A DNA stretch of 64,000 nt from Paracrocinitomix sp040880585 (GCA_040880585.1 JBBDID010000009.1:102686-166685); one strand, 5' to 3'; positions 38,301 through 46,936 are shown, counted from the stretch's first letter. The notes: generated from the letters alone by a model not told the origin. A program made the numbers and translations.

Positions 38301-39789
38301 TTTTCATCATCAAATCCCATGTTTTATTTTGAGGATTGATGATCGTTGGTTTTAGTAGCTTTAAAATAAGTGCGCTTTTTGAGCCCTCTTCAATCGGCAC
38401 ATCATTAGAGAACTCTCCCACCTGATAGGTTCTTCCTTTATACGTGTACTGATAGGCAACCCCCAGCACTTCATCCTGATTCAGGGGAGATTTTAGTGAA
38501 ACATACCCCAACTGTGCATTATACGTAAACTCTTGTTCTGAGAGTTGTCTTGCATTTTCCACTTTCTCATAGTGAATGGCTTGTTCAAACGGACCGGGGG
38601 CTCCGTTAAATGCTGCCAATTCGGCAACAGCACTTGAAAACTGACGGATATCAGTTTGAGTAGTTAAGGTACTGTATAAGTTATTAGAGCCATTATCCGG
38701 TAAATTGCTATTGAATTGAGAGACATTTCCCTCTACATATTCTGCTGCCGTTTCACCGAGATCGGTAAATGCAATGATATTACGGGTATTTTCTACCCTA
38801 TTGATACGGTTGGTAACATACACTTCAATTTTAGTAATTTGTACACCGGATTGTACATAAGGCATGGTCTGCATGGCTGAATCATAATGATCCCGGTGAT
38901 AATAGTTTAAGAAGTAGTGCTTATTGGCTTCGTAATTATCTGCTTTTATATCATATTGCTGAACTTGAGCCCCTCCCGAAACATTAATCTCCTGCCTTTT
39001 TCCTTTTTCCTGTGCCAGAATAGTATTCACTGTAAACCTTCCCCACCTCAAATCTGTTCGTATTCCAAAAAGTGATTGAGAACCCTGGATCAAAGTTGTA
39101 TTTAAAGGTAAGCTCACATTTCCGGCTTCAATTTTTTGAATGATCTCATCCTCATATCCGGTATATTCAATTTTTACATTGTTCTGGAAATTAAAAGTAG
39201 CTTCTGTGTTTTGTGCAATGGTCAGCTTTAATTTGTCCCCGATTTGCCCGACAAGATTCAAATTAATCCGTTGCTGAAAATCAAAAGTAGTGACCCGTCT
39301 TTGTTTAATGGGTAATGCCGGATTATCATATTTTGAAATATTAACACCAAAAGATAACTCGGCAGAACCTTGTGGGCGTATATTGATCTCATCTCCACCA
39401 AAAATTATATCAAAAGCCTCATTATCAAATTTAATAGGAGGAATTAGATCACCTCCGTGTTGCTGTTGGTTATCCTTATTGACTTTTTCAATCCAACCTT
39501 CACGTAAAGCCTGATCGCGTTTCCACGCCATGTACTCTTCAAGGGTCATAGCTGTCGGATACCGATAATTTATTCCCCCAATTGTTTGGTACACTTCATA
39601 CAATCCTGTCTCCGGATTATACTTCACGGAAGTGTTCATGTTGTTAGGGTCTTTCAGGTCTATGGGAGAGTACTTCTTTCCGGTAAAATCGTAATAATCA
39701 TAGATAGGATATTGCAGGGTAGAATCTTCTTGCGCAAACGCCAACGACGCCACAAAGGACAACAATAATATTCCTTTAAATTTATTCAC
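32350..39789 (-). CDS. sprA: T9SS outer-membrane translocon SprA
   Basis: 2479 aa. Signal peptide MNKFKGILLLSFVASLAFAQ. The protein matches SprA in size (the Flavobacterium protein is about 2400 aa) and in diagnostic stretches: YNPETGLYEVYQTIGG, a GxxxxxFGGDEINIRPQGSAELSFGV block, WVNELRLTDFDQQGGWAS, repeated beta-strand segments and an aromatic C-terminus. SprA is the very large single-chain beta-barrel through which T9SS clients cross the outer membrane; the two type B and two type A proteins in this window are presumed clients. Residues about 1912-2005 are an unusual RGG plus Lys/Arg/Glu-rich insert. It is co-oriented with ruvA (10 bp) and maeB, the usual flavobacterial order. Confidence 0.97.
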   Translation of the reverse strand: MNKFKGILLLSFVASLAFAQEDSTLQYPIYDYYDFTGKKYSPIDLKDPNNMNTSVKYNPETGLYEVYQTIGGINYRYPTAMTLEEYMAWKRDQALREGWIEKVNKDNQQQHGGDLIPPIKFDNEAFDIIFGGDEINIRPQGSAELSFGVNISKYDNPALPIKQRRVTTFDFQQRINLNLVGQIGDKLKLTIAQNTEATFNFQNNVKIEYTGYEDEIIQKIEAGNVSLPLNTTLIQGSQSLFGIRTDLRWGRFTVNTILAQEKGKRQEINVSGGAQVQQYDIKADNYEANKHYFLNYYHRDHYDSAMQTMPYVQSGVQITKIEVYVTNRINRVENTRNIIAFTDLGETAAEYVEGNVSQFNSNLPDNGSNNLYSTLTTQTDIRQFSSAVAELAAFNGAPGPFEQAIHYEKVENARQLSEQEFTYNAQLGYVSLKSPLNQDEVLGVAYQYTYKGRTYQVGEFSNDVPIEEGSKSALILKLLKPTIINPQNKTWDLMMKNVYSIGAYQVSQNDFILDIFYNNPQTSVDVNYLPYDGVKDKLLIQQLELDRLNLQQNLQPDGRFDFVAIQYEGNRATNGGTLDPRTGRVYFTTIEPFGKTLKKKLDASNQLAPLQVDGIVFHELYDSTKTAAQQIPNKNRFRIKGEYKSSVSSDISLNSLNVPEGSVTVTAGGVKLTEGTDYTVDYNLGRVKILNQGILEAGTPIKVQLESNSLFGFQQKSLVGAHFNYEFNKDFNWGATVMNLTEKPLTQKVNIGDEPISNTVVGTDITYRKEVPFLTKMVDFLPIISTKEKSNINAYGEFAYLIPGTQRAISKEGISYVDGFEGSQSAIDIKTFGTWKLASVPQGQQSMFPEADASLGLGQGFNRSKLAWYVVDPTTFYQNSNVTPDHVKDNDSIQCDSRMHILGQTDLFPQFNPVQGTLNNIPVLDLAYYPTERGQYNYDTTSTYIDSDGNFTNPEDRWSGVMRALTTTNFETANVQFIQFWLLDPFNDDATNAQSENLGGGDLYFNLGNISEDILPDSRKSFENGLPTSSNFDPGDYDTTDWAMIYNQQVIVNAFDNNVESRKFQDVGLDGFNDNDEVKKFSDFIDWVNSSALSVEAKNKLLADPSSDNYQYYLANEHDNQEHDIVRRYKNFNGMEGNSPTSEMSDSITGGAGYTIQATTVPDIEDLNQDNNLSETESYFQYRVSLRPQDMTVGKNYITNSQTVTVCEDKEETWYQFKIPIEEFESRINGINDFRSIRFIRMYMKEFDHPLVLRFAKLELIRGEWRKYLDDISEPGETIVTDPNTTEFNIAAVNLEENEQKDPVGYAIPPGIIREQDQGSINLRQLNEQSLSFEVCGLRDGESKAAYKNVTFDIRSYKKLKMFIHGEARNDQYALQDDQLTVFIRLGTDFDNNYYEYEIPLKLTPWGTQGTEGNAEIIWPELNNMEVIFDTLIELKIKRDGMGVPINQEYVEVRPENDQGVVTRMKVKGNPNLQGLRTIMIGVRNPGKDTDHPWMDAEDGLDKCAEVWVNELRLTDFDQQGGWASTARVSMQLADFASVNVAGNYSTPNWGSIEKKVSERQRDTQKSVDFSTNVQLGQFFGSKLNLRVPFYFGYSAGAVDPQFDLLAPDVRMDRIVDPEVRKERLKLIRDVTIRKAYNFTNVRKERPAGKEVHFWDVENWSATYSYNELYRRDMNTEYDRTRTWRGNLVYVYSSKPIEIEPFKNVKLFKKSQWFRIIKDINFNLGPKAFSFSNDLTRMYNQRQNRNIADTLAPVFDPTVLKNFTWTRNYDLKYDFTKQLKFTFSANNASIIPEPAGIIDRNDSDPGISQNYDEFIRSFKSAFTPRSGADTVGIGGYNLNYGHAYNITYNLPLNKIPLTDWISANVKMRGSYDWQRAPLAQPRYGNTIQNSRNFSVNGQMNMLNLYNKVGYLKKINNDGRGGRGGRTGRGGSNRDDKNAQRKQEMEDKKNWPEDPSDEWLKEKEMEREEYEKARKKYFKKRKKKEERKKRREERKKKREEREVTIPEKIAGRMVMSVQNISFSYTETDGMLLPGFAGQTNILGMGKNPANPDEFGAPSFAFVSGTQNRDVFGRPTDIWGGQSDFARWAADNGWLVQYPELNLQHTITHSQSINGRVQLEPLKDLSISLTVDRKFNENDNSFFRYDDSLPTPDWAHQNQVSSGSINFTTITWKTAFTNLDSLYMDKVFTEMRDMRTQVSAQLGEKANTSLENNGFYDGYGANQQDVLIGSFLGAYTGRGAGDKFFDVFKAIPLPNWDIRYNGLSKFKFMKKYVRNFTLKHAYRSSVSVSNYQTNLAAFDENGVQQRDASGNFIAGKQIASVTITEQFAPFLGIDATWIIGKNGLITGIEFKRDRSLALNVPNMQITEMRGNEWVIGAGYKFSKVKLPFNFMGEKPESDLNLRFDLSIRNNISVSRNIIEDTNQPTSGQSMYSVKFRVDYNIGPNLNVAYYFDRVVNTPVLSNAYPTANTATGISLRFNLAQ

Positions 39790-39799
39790 AAACAGACTT

Positions 39800-40375
39800 T
39801 TACAATACTTTTAACGCTTCTTTTATGATGCCCTCAATAGATTGATCATCTTTCAGCACCTTGTTAATTGCTTTTTCAGCTCGATTTTTATCAAAGCCTA
39901 ATGCCAACAAGGCAGTTAACGCATCATTTTGGTTTGTATTGTTTGTCGTGAAAATATTTTCTGAAGCAAAATCTGATTTCGCTACTTTATCTTTAAGATC
40001 AATAATCAATCGTTGGGCTGTTTTTGCGCCAATACCTTTTATTCCTTTGATGGTTACTACGTCTTCATGAATTATGGCTGCTGCTATTTCATCAGAAGTC
40101 ATTGCAGATAACATTAAAATGGCTGTGCTGGCGCCAATACCCGAAACAGATATCAGGTGATTGAACATTTCTCTTTCAGCTTCTGAGTAAAAGCCGTAAA
40201 GGGTGTGGGCATCCTCCCTCACCTGAAGTTGGGTATGAATTTTTATACTTTCATCCTCTCCCAAATGTGAGAAAGTGTTCAGGCTGATTTTTACAAAATA
40301 CCCTACTCCTGCACACTCTACTACAATGTGTGTGGGTGTTTTTTCTATCAATCTACCATTCAAATGTCTGATCAT
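39800..40375 (-). CDS. ruvA: Holliday junction helicase subunit RuvA
   Basis: 191 aa; DNA-junction-binding partner of RuvB. N-terminal OB fold (MIRHLNGRLIEKTPTHIVVECAGVGYFVKI), two helix-hairpin-helix motifs (LISVSGIGASTAILML and IKGIKGIGAKTAQRLIIDLKDK) and a C-terminal UBA-like domain (DALTALLALGFDKNRAEKAI) that contacts RuvB. The start lies 3 bp after maeB and the stop 10 bp before sprA, so the three probably share a transcript. RuvB is encoded 11 kb away at 51216. Confidence 0.97.
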   Translation of the reverse strand: MIRHLNGRLIEKTPTHIVVECAGVGYFVKISLNTFSHLGEDESIKIHTQLQVREDAHTLYGFYSEAEREMFNHLISVSGIGASTAILMLSAMTSDEIAAAIIHEDVVTIKGIKGIGAKTAQRLIIDLKDKVAKSDFASENIFTTNNTNQNDALTALLALGFDKNRAEKAINKVLKDDQSIEGIIKEALKVL

Positions 40376-40378
40376 AGT

Positions 40379-42649
40379 TTATTTGATTTGAGCATCCACC
40401 ACTGCCACCTTCACCATATTTTGAATCTCTCTTACTGAACTTCCCAACTGTAATACATGAATCGATTTTCTCATACCTAATAGCACCGGACCAATTGCAT
40501 CCACATCATCATCCATCTCTTGCAGTAATTTATAGGCAATATTACCCGCCGCCAGGTTTGGAAAGATTAAGGTGTTTACATTTTTATTCCCCAGTTCTGA
40601 AAAATCAAACTTCTCCATCCGCAATTCATTGTTTAGGGCAAAATTTGCTTGTATTTCACCATCAACGGTCAGGTTTGGATATCGCTCATGAATAATGCGC
40701 ACCGCCTCTGCCATTTTGCTTGCATCTTTACCTTTTGCTGAACCAAAATTTGAATAAGAAAGTAAGGCGATTTTTGGTTGGATATTTAATCTTTTCACTT
40801 TTTTGGCTACCAGATTTGTAATCTCAGCAAGCTCTTCAGCAGTAGGATCAATATTGACCGTTGTATCTGCCAATATTAAAGGTCCTCTTTTTGTATTGAG
40901 AATGTGCATCCCCGCCACTTTGTCTACATCCTTTTCAGTGCCTATTACATTGAGGGCAGGACGAATCACATCCCGATAATTTCTGGTGATTCCTGAGATG
41001 AGTGCATCCGCCTCTCCCAACTCTACCATCATACAACCAAAATAATTTCGTTCACGCATGATTTTTTCTGCCTCGTATAAGGTAAATCCCCTTCGTTGTC
41101 TCTTTTCAAAAAACACTTTGGCAAATTTTGCACGCTTTTTCCTTTGCCCTTCATCTTTAGGGTCGATTATTTCTACGTCTTCATCAAATTCAATCTCATT
41201 TTCTTTAATCAATTCAAGAATTCTTTGTTTTCTCCCCAAAAGAATAGGAATTGCATATCCCTCATCCATACAAGCTTGAGCTGCTTTCAGAATTTGGTAA
41301 TTATCCGCTTCTGCAAAAACCACCCGTTGAGGATTTTTTAATGCTTTTTCTGTCAATGTTGACACGACCTTATTTTCAAGACCTAGTCTTTTCAACAATT
41401 GCAGCTCATACGCCTCCCAGTCGGTAATGGGAAATCTGGCTACACCAGAATCCATTGCTGCTTTTGCAACTGCGGGAGAAACTGTAGTAATCAATCGTGA
41501 ATCAAGAGGTTTTGGGATGATTTGATCTCTTCCAAAAGTAAGATTTTTCTCCCCATAGGCTTCAATTACTTCTTCAGGCACCTGTTCTTTAGCGAGATTA
41601 GCAATTGCATAGACCGCAGCTAACTTCATTTCTTCATTGATGGCCTTTGCCCTGACATCCAGGGCGCCTCTGAAAATAAAAGGAAATCCTAAGACATTGT
41701 TTACCTGATTGGGATGATCTGAACGTCCGGTAGCCATGATAATGTCTTTGCGAACGGAGGTAGCATCTGCATAAGATATTTCGGGCTCAGGATTTGCCAA
41801 AGCAAAAACAATAGGGTTTTTAGCCATAGCGGCGATCATCTCTTTGCTCACTATGTTCCCTGCAGAAAGGCCTAAAAACACATCTGCCCCTTTCATTACT
41901 TCTTCTAATTCAATGTCTTTAGAATGGGTGGCAAAAAACGCCTTGTTTTCGTCCAGTTTTCCCCGGGATTTTGCTAAAAGACCTTTGGAGTCGTACATAT
42001 AGATGTTCTCCTTTTTAGCCCCCAACGCTAAATAAAGTTTGCCACATGAAAAGGCTGCTGCTCCGGCTCCCAACACCACAATTTTTACTTTTTCTATTTT
42101 CTTTTTGGCCAATTCCAGCGCATTAATGAGTGCTGCAGAAGAAATAATTGCCGTCCCATGCTGATCGTCATGCATAATGGGAATATCCAATTCTTCCTTC
42201 AATCGGCGTTCTATTTCAAAAGCTTCAGGAGCTTTGATATCTTCCAGATTAATCCCCCCAAAAGTAGGGGCAATTGCTTTCACTGTGGCCACAAAAAGAT
42301 CCACATCAGAAGCATCTACCTCAATGTCAAACACATCAATATCCGCAAAAATTTTAAACAGTAATCCTTTTCCTTCCATGACGGGCTTTGAAGCCTCAGG
42401 ACCAATATCACCAAGACCTAAAACCGCCGTTCCATTAGTGATGACCGCTACTAAATTTCCTTTGGCGGTATATTTATAGGCCTCATTCTTATCTCTTGCA
42501 ATTTCCAGGCAGGGTTCTGCTACTCCCGGCGAGTAAGCCAATGATAAGTCTCTTTGCGAACGGTAAGGTTTTGTCGGAACGACTTCGATTTTTCCGGGCC
42601 TTCCATTTGCATGATAATCCAATGCATACTGCTTTCGTATTTTCGCCAT
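40379..42649 (-). CDS. maeB: NADP-dependent malic enzyme with phosphotransacetylase-like domain
   Basis: 756 aa. N-terminal malic enzyme (about 1-425): YSPGVAEPCLEI, HDDQHGTAIISSAALINALEL, the Rossmann motif VLGAGAAAFSCGKL and SAGNIVSKEMI. C-terminal half (about 430-756) is phosphotransacetylase-like (VFAEADNYQILKAAQACMDEG and TVNIDPTAEELAEITNLVAKK), normally regulatory in MaeB enzymes. It decarboxylates malate to pyruvate with NADP+, supplying NADPH. It is the first gene of the maeB-ruvA-sprA string and is divergent from the sirtuin gene. Confidence 0.97.
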   Translation of the reverse strand: MAKIRKQYALDYHANGRPGKIEVVPTKPYRSQRDLSLAYSPGVAEPCLEIARDKNEAYKYTAKGNLVAVITNGTAVLGLGDIGPEASKPVMEGKGLLFKIFADIDVFDIEVDASDVDLFVATVKAIAPTFGGINLEDIKAPEAFEIERRLKEELDIPIMHDDQHGTAIISSAALINALELAKKKIEKVKIVVLGAGAAAFSCGKLYLALGAKKENIYMYDSKGLLAKSRGKLDENKAFFATHSKDIELEEVMKGADVFLGLSAGNIVSKEMIAAMAKNPIVFALANPEPEISYADATSVRKDIIMATGRSDHPNQVNNVLGFPFIFRGALDVRAKAINEEMKLAAVYAIANLAKEQVPEEVIEAYGEKNLTFGRDQIIPKPLDSRLITTVSPAVAKAAMDSGVARFPITDWEAYELQLLKRLGLENKVVSTLTEKALKNPQRVVFAEADNYQILKAAQACMDEGYAIPILLGRKQRILELIKENEIEFDEDVEIIDPKDEGQRKKRAKFAKVFFEKRQRRGFTLYEAEKIMRERNYFGCMMVELGEADALISGITRNYRDVIRPALNVIGTEKDVDKVAGMHILNTKRGPLILADTTVNIDPTAEELAEITNLVAKKVKRLNIQPKIALLSYSNFGSAKGKDASKMAEAVRIIHERYPNLTVDGEIQANFALNNELRMEKFDFSELGNKNVNTLIFPNLAAGNIAYKLLQEMDDDVDAIGPVLLGMRKSIHVLQLGSSVREIQNMVKVAVVDAQIK

Positions 42650-42745
42650 CTTCTTGCCTTTTTTATAAGCTGGTAAAGATAAAAATTAAAGGCAAACGGG
42701 AAGTAATTAATTATTTGATTAAATTTAAGCGAGCAGAATTGATCC

Positions 42746-43459
42746 ATGGAAAATAAAAAAACCAAATTAGTTGTTCTAACAGGCGCGGGCATTAGTGCAG
42801 AAAGTGGTCTGGGCACCTTCAGAGACAAAGGAGGTTTATGGGATCAATACAAGATAGAAGAAGTTGCCACGCCAGAAGCCTGGGAAAAAGACCCACAAAA
42901 AGTTCTGGATTTCTACAATGTAAGACGGGAAATGGTCATCCAATCACAGCCAAACAAAGCCCATTATGCATTGGCAAAACTAGAAGCTCATTATGATGTT
43001 CAGATTGTTACACAAAATATAGATGATTTACATGAGCGAGCCGGTTCAACCAACGTCCTTCATCTTCATGGTGAAATCTTGAAGTCTCAGTGTTCTGTAT
43101 TTTCAGATGATGTCTGTGAAGTTAATGGAACAGATATTAAACTGGGTCAATTGTCAAAAAGAGGCCACCAATTGCGCCCGAATGTTGTTTGGTTTGGAGA
43201 AGCAGTTCCCAGAATGTTTGAGGCAGAACCGATTGTCAGTCAGGCAGACATTTTCATAGTAGTTGGTACTTCTCTCAGCGTTTACCCGGCAGCTAACTTA
43301 TTATCTACCTGTAATAAAAGGTGTACAAAATACATTGTTGATATAGACGATCTGTCCACCGTAAAATTTAATGACCTAACCCATCTTAAAGGAAAAGCTA
43401 CCGAAAAAGTACCGGAATTGATTGATCAGTTACTTCAGGAGTCCAAGAGTTTGATATAA
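42746..43459 (+). CDS. cobB: Sirtuin, class III NAD-dependent protein deacylase
   Basis: 237 aa. NAD-binding motif TGAGISAESGLGTFRD, the TQNIDDLH segment and catalytic His in LHLHGE, and the C-terminal VVGTSLSVYPAANL. The pair Tyr and Arg in FYNVRRE matches the YxxR signature of desuccinylating/demalonylating class III sirtuins. Of the four zinc Cys expected, only two are seen, in CSVFSDDVC; the usual CxxC pairs are lost. It removes acyl groups from lysines, probably succinyl or malonyl. It is divergent from maeB across a 96-bp gap. Confidence 0.92.
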   Translation: MENKKTKLVVLTGAGISAESGLGTFRDKGGLWDQYKIEEVATPEAWEKDPQKVLDFYNVRREMVIQSQPNKAHYALAKLEAHYDVQIVTQNIDDLHERAGSTNVLHLHGEILKSQCSVFSDDVCEVNGTDIKLGQLSKRGHQLRPNVVWFGEAVPRMFEAEPIVSQADIFIVVGTSLSVYPAANLLSTCNKRCTKYIVDIDDLSTVKFNDLTHLKGKATEKVPELIDQLLQESKSLI

Positions 43460-43483
43460 AAAAGGGAAGCAATATGGCTTCCC
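43457..43483 (-). terminator. Terminator of the small T9SS type A gene
   Basis: Minus strand GGGAAGC / GCTTCCC, 7-bp stem (43464-43483), followed by a T-run (A-run 43457-43463 on plus). It directly follows the sirtuin stop and may also stop that transcript. Confidence 0.7.
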
Positions 43484-43513
43484 CTAATTCAATTTTGATT
43501 TCTTAATCAATGA

Positions 43514-44224
43514 TTATTGATGGCGGATAATCAGTTTTTTGGTCTCGATTACCTCTGAGTTCAATAGGATAGAATAGAAATACACTCCATTATTTAAATT
43601 ATCAATATTTAATGTGTTCAATCCGTTTGATAAGGATCTTTTATTCACCTCTTCACCAAGTAAGTTATAAATCACTACCTGATAGTTTGCGCCATTAACC
43701 CCTTTAAAGTCAATGTTGAAATCCTGATTTGCGGGGTTTGGGTAAGCAGAAACTGAAATATTTTGCATCTCTTCAAATCCAACAGTAGAGGTGATGTTAA
43801 AATCAATGGAGTCTAATTTGTTATCACTACCATCAAGCACATAATACCGCAATAAAACAGGACCTCCATCCGTAAAACTTAGAATGGGTTTCATTAAAGA
43901 AGAGTCTCCAGCCGAAATGGGCACTGCTGAAGGCGTTGTCCAATCTGTTCCTGAAACTGGGTAACAAAGATTATTGTCACAAAACTGATCTGTGAAAGAA
44001 GCACCTGAACTTATAATGACCCTTCTGAATTTAAAATCAATTGTAGCACCTGAAACATTTTCTACGTGGGCATATATTGTATAATCATTATATGGGATGG
44101 TCAAATCAACGACCTGCCCATTATAGTTTGTTCCCGGATCATTGTCAAGGTGTATTTCAACCTGTTGAGCCATCAGCCCAACTCCTATAAAAAGTGTGAA
44201 AAAAAATGTGTAAAATCTTAACAT
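43514..44224 (-). CDS. Small T9SS type A secreted protein with cysteine pair
   Basis: 236 aa. I use MLRFYTFFFTLFIGVGLMAQ (44224) as start because it gives a clean signal peptide; a longer frame begins at 44263. The mature domain is beta-rich (VDLTIPYNDYTIYAHVEN, FRRVIIS) with a conserved-looking FCDNNLCYP (CxxxxC) and a C-terminal T9SS type A sorting domain (AYPNPANQDFNIDF, VVIYNLLGEEV, NNGVYFYSI). It is divergent from the Omp28 gene at 44413, and its Cys pair suggests it belongs to the thiol-protein group there. Function unknown. Confidence 0.8.
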   Translation of the reverse strand: MLRFYTFFFTLFIGVGLMAQQVEIHLDNDPGTNYNGQVVDLTIPYNDYTIYAHVENVSGATIDFKFRRVIISSGASFTDQFCDNNLCYPVSGTDWTTPSAVPISAGDSSLMKPILSFTDGGPVLLRYYVLDGSDNKLDSIDFNITSTVGFEEMQNISVSAYPNPANQDFNIDFKGVNGANYQVVIYNLLGEEVNKRSLSNGLNTLNIDNLNNGVYFYSILLNSEVIETKKLIIRHQ

Positions 44225-44412
44225 AAATATTGTATTATCATCCTTCCCGTAAATATACAACAATATCTTTTAATTGAAACAGCTAAAGTGTTTAAAAATG
44301 GATGGAGATGAATTATAGGATTACCATAATCATTGATTTATGGTTTTTTTTGCCATAATTATTCTCATTACATTCGCTTACAAACTTTTATTTTATCTAA
44401 ACTTTTAATATC

Positions 44413-46248
44413 ATGAAGAAAATTTTACTTTTATCAACACTTTTTGCAAGTGGTATGAGTATGGCTCAATTGCCTGTGAGTACTACAGCAGAAAATAAAA
44501 ACGTGGTCCTTGAAGAGTACACAGGGATTTACTGCACATATTGTCCTGATGGACATAAAAAAGCTCAGGAATATAAGGACTTGAATCCAAATGATGTGTT
44601 TCTGGTTAACGTACACACTGGAGGATATGCTAATCCATCTGGTAGTGATCCTGATTTTCGTACCCCTTTTGGAGCAGATTTAGCTACATTATCTGATTTA
44701 ACTGGCTATCCTGCTGGTTCTATTAACAGAAGAATATTCCCTTCTTACTCAATGGCTAGTGGTTCAGCTATGAGTAGAGGTGACTGGGTAACCGCCGGGA
44801 ACGTTATTTTAAGTGAATCGGCTTACGTAAATGTCGCCGGAGAAGCTACTTTGGACGTTCAAACTCGTGAATTGACTGTTACTGTTGAGTATTACTACAC
44901 AGGAAACAGTCCTGTCAGTACAAATAAATTAAATATTGCATTGCTTCAAAACAATGTAGAAGGACCGCAAACAGGAGCCTCTGATTTCTACCCTTCAAAT
45001 ATTCTACCAAATGGTAATTACAATCATCAACACATGTTAAGACATTTCTTAACAGGACAGTGGGGGGTAGATATTACAACTACTACCAGCGGTTCAACTG
45101 CACAAGTTGTTGAAACGTATACAATTCCAGCAGACTTAAATGGTGTTGAATACAATCTTGGTAATTTAGAGATCGTGGCATACATTGCAGAAGGTCAGGA
45201 AGAAATCGTTAACGCTGGTGCTGTTCCCATTACTTTAACTAATTTCCCTTATCAAGTAGATGCAGAGGTAACATCAGCAGAGGATGTGCCTGGTCTATGT
45301 TCAGGAACAGCAAATCTTGATCCGGTTATCACCGTTAAAAATAATGGGGAGCAAGATATTACTTCATTGGTAATTGACGCAACCTTAAACAATGGCACTG
45401 TTGTAAGCACAAATTGGTCAGGATCAATCTCATATGGACAGTCTGAATATATTACTTTAAATACAGTGTCTGGAACAGTTCAGGCAAACAATGATTTAGA
45501 TATTGAGATTACAACTGTTAACGGTAGTACAACTTTAGATGAAGTTGCGTCTAATGATTTGCTAACCAAGTCATTTGTTGAAGCACCTACAGGAGGTAAT
45601 ATTGTCGTCATAACTGTGAAAACAGATTATTATCCTAATGAAACAGAGTGGGAATTGCAGGATGATATGGGAACAGTAATTGAATCTGACACTTACCAAG
45701 CCGGAACTGATGACCAGTGGGGCGGCGGTGGAGCTGATGCCAACGCAACTTTCACTTATACCGTTAATCTTGGGGCTCCAGGTTGTTATAAACTTGTTGT
45801 AACTGATGTGTATGGTGATGGTATGATCTTCGACGCGGGGGGATCATCTACTAGTTCTAATTATGGAATTGAAGTAACTAACCACGACGGTTCTGTTATT
45901 TTAGTAGATATCGTTGGTTCAACATTTGAAGATTCAGCTTTTGAATCTTTCCAATCAGATGGAACTTCTGATGGATCAGGAATTGAAGAAAATGTATTGT
46001 CAAACGTTTCAGTATATCCTAATCCAACTGACGGTTTGGCAAATGTTGACTTTACTATTGAAGAACAAAAGAACGTTAAAATCAACATCATCAACACATT
46101 AGGTCAAACTGTGATTAGTGAAGATTTAGGAGAGGTTTCAGGAGCTCAACACTATACAATAAATGGTGCTGCGCTTGAAGCAGGTGTTTATGTAATCAAC
46201 ATGAACATTGATGGTGAACAAAAAAATTATAGATTAACTGTGAAGTAA
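44413..46248 (+). CDS. Omp28-like protein with T9SS type A sorting domain
   Basis: 611 aa. Signal peptide MKKILLLSTLFASGMSMAQ. Residues about 28-280 match Omp28-like proteins: NVVLEEYTGIYCTYCPDGHKKAQE carries a CTYC motif in a thioredoxin-like setting, then VFLVNVHTGGYANP. The central part is beta-sandwich (CARDB-like DAEVTSAEDVPGLCSG and a CYKLVVTDVYGDGM segment), and the C-terminus is a type A sorting domain (VYPNPTDGLANVDF to YRLTVK). Predicted to be exported through SprA to the surface. It begins a four-gene block with TlpA-like, DUF6029 and a second Omp28-like gene. Confidence 0.9.
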   Translation: MKKILLLSTLFASGMSMAQLPVSTTAENKNVVLEEYTGIYCTYCPDGHKKAQEYKDLNPNDVFLVNVHTGGYANPSGSDPDFRTPFGADLATLSDLTGYPAGSINRRIFPSYSMASGSAMSRGDWVTAGNVILSESAYVNVAGEATLDVQTRELTVTVEYYYTGNSPVSTNKLNIALLQNNVEGPQTGASDFYPSNILPNGNYNHQHMLRHFLTGQWGVDITTTTSGSTAQVVETYTIPADLNGVEYNLGNLEIVAYIAEGQEEIVNAGAVPITLTNFPYQVDAEVTSAEDVPGLCSGTANLDPVITVKNNGEQDITSLVIDATLNNGTVVSTNWSGSISYGQSEYITLNTVSGTVQANNDLDIEITTVNGSTTLDEVASNDLLTKSFVEAPTGGNIVVITVKTDYYPNETEWELQDDMGTVIESDTYQAGTDDQWGGGGADANATFTYTVNLGAPGCYKLVVTDVYGDGMIFDAGGSSTSSNYGIEVTNHDGSVILVDIVGSTFEDSAFESFQSDGTSDGSGIEENVLSNVSVYPNPTDGLANVDFTIEEQKNVKINIINTLGQTVISEDLGEVSGAQHYTINGAALEAGVYVINMNIDGEQKNYRLTVK

Positions 46249-46272
46249 TTATAAGAGTATCTATTTACTTAA

Positions 46273-46305
46273 AACCGCTTGCTAAAAATAGCAAGTGGTT
46301 TTTTT
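46273..46305 (+). terminator. Terminator of the first Omp28-like gene
   Basis: AACCGCTTGCTA / TAGCAAGTGGTT stem with one G-T pair, followed by T7. It means the TlpA-like gene needs its own promoter. Confidence 0.9.
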
Positions 46306-46365
46306 ATGCCTTTAGGAATACAAGAGTTATTTTAAACATATACTCTCTATATCATGTGAAACTAT

Positions 46366-46373
46366 TAAATTTG
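46366..46373 (+). promoter_or_regulatory. Candidate -7 box for the TlpA-like gene
   Basis: TAAATTTG, an exact TAnnTTTG, 47 bp before ATG 46421 and after the preceding terminator; no obvious -33. Confidence 0.45.
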
Positions 46374-46420
46374 GATAACTGGTATCAAAATTGCATGACT
46401 GCTCTTAAAATAATCAAGAT

Positions 46421-46936
46421 ATGATCACAAATAAAATTTACATTGTTATACCATTTATCGCCTTATTGCTTTTGTCTTTTAATCCCGGAGATGATGATAA
46501 AAAGGGTAAAAAATTACCTGCTGTAAACATTAAGGATATGAATGGCAACCCCATTAACACTGCTGAGGCTAGCAATGAAGGAAATCCCATTATCATTTCT
46601 TTTTGGGCTACCTGGTGTAAGCCTTGTAAAAAAGAATTAAATACAATTGCCGACCTGTATGAGGACTGGCAAGATGAGACTGGTGTCAAACTGATCGCTG
46701 TTTCTGTAGATGATCAAAGAACTTCAAGTACTGTTCAACCCTATGTAAACTCTACCGGTTGGGAGTATGATATTTGGATGGATCCGAATGGCGACTTTAA
46801 AAGAGCTATGGGAGTCAATATGGTTCCACATACATTTTTGTTGGACGGAGAAGGAACCATTGTTTATTCTCACAATAACTACGCACCCGGTGATGAGTAC
46901 GAATTATACGATCATATTTTAGAGCTGGAAAAATAA
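46421..46936 (+). CDS. TlpA-like thiol-disulfide oxidoreductase
   Basis: 171 aa. N-terminal membrane/signal segment (IYIVIPFIALLLLSF), then a thioredoxin fold with active site SFWATWCKPCKKEL and cis-Pro loop NMVPHTFLLDGEG. Such proteins reduce disulfides or act in periplasmic/extracytoplasmic thiol chemistry. It is followed by DUF6029 (43 bp) and an Omp28-like lipoprotein, and preceded by another Omp28-like gene, so its targets may be the CxxC motifs of those proteins. Confidence 0.93.
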   Translation: MITNKIYIVIPFIALLLLSFNPGDDDKKGKKLPAVNIKDMNGNPINTAEASNEGNPIIISFWATWCKPCKKELNTIADLYEDWQDETGVKLIAVSVDDQRTSSTVQPYVNSTGWEYDIWMDPNGDFKRAMGVNMVPHTFLLDGEGTIVYSHNNYAPGDEYELYDHILELEK

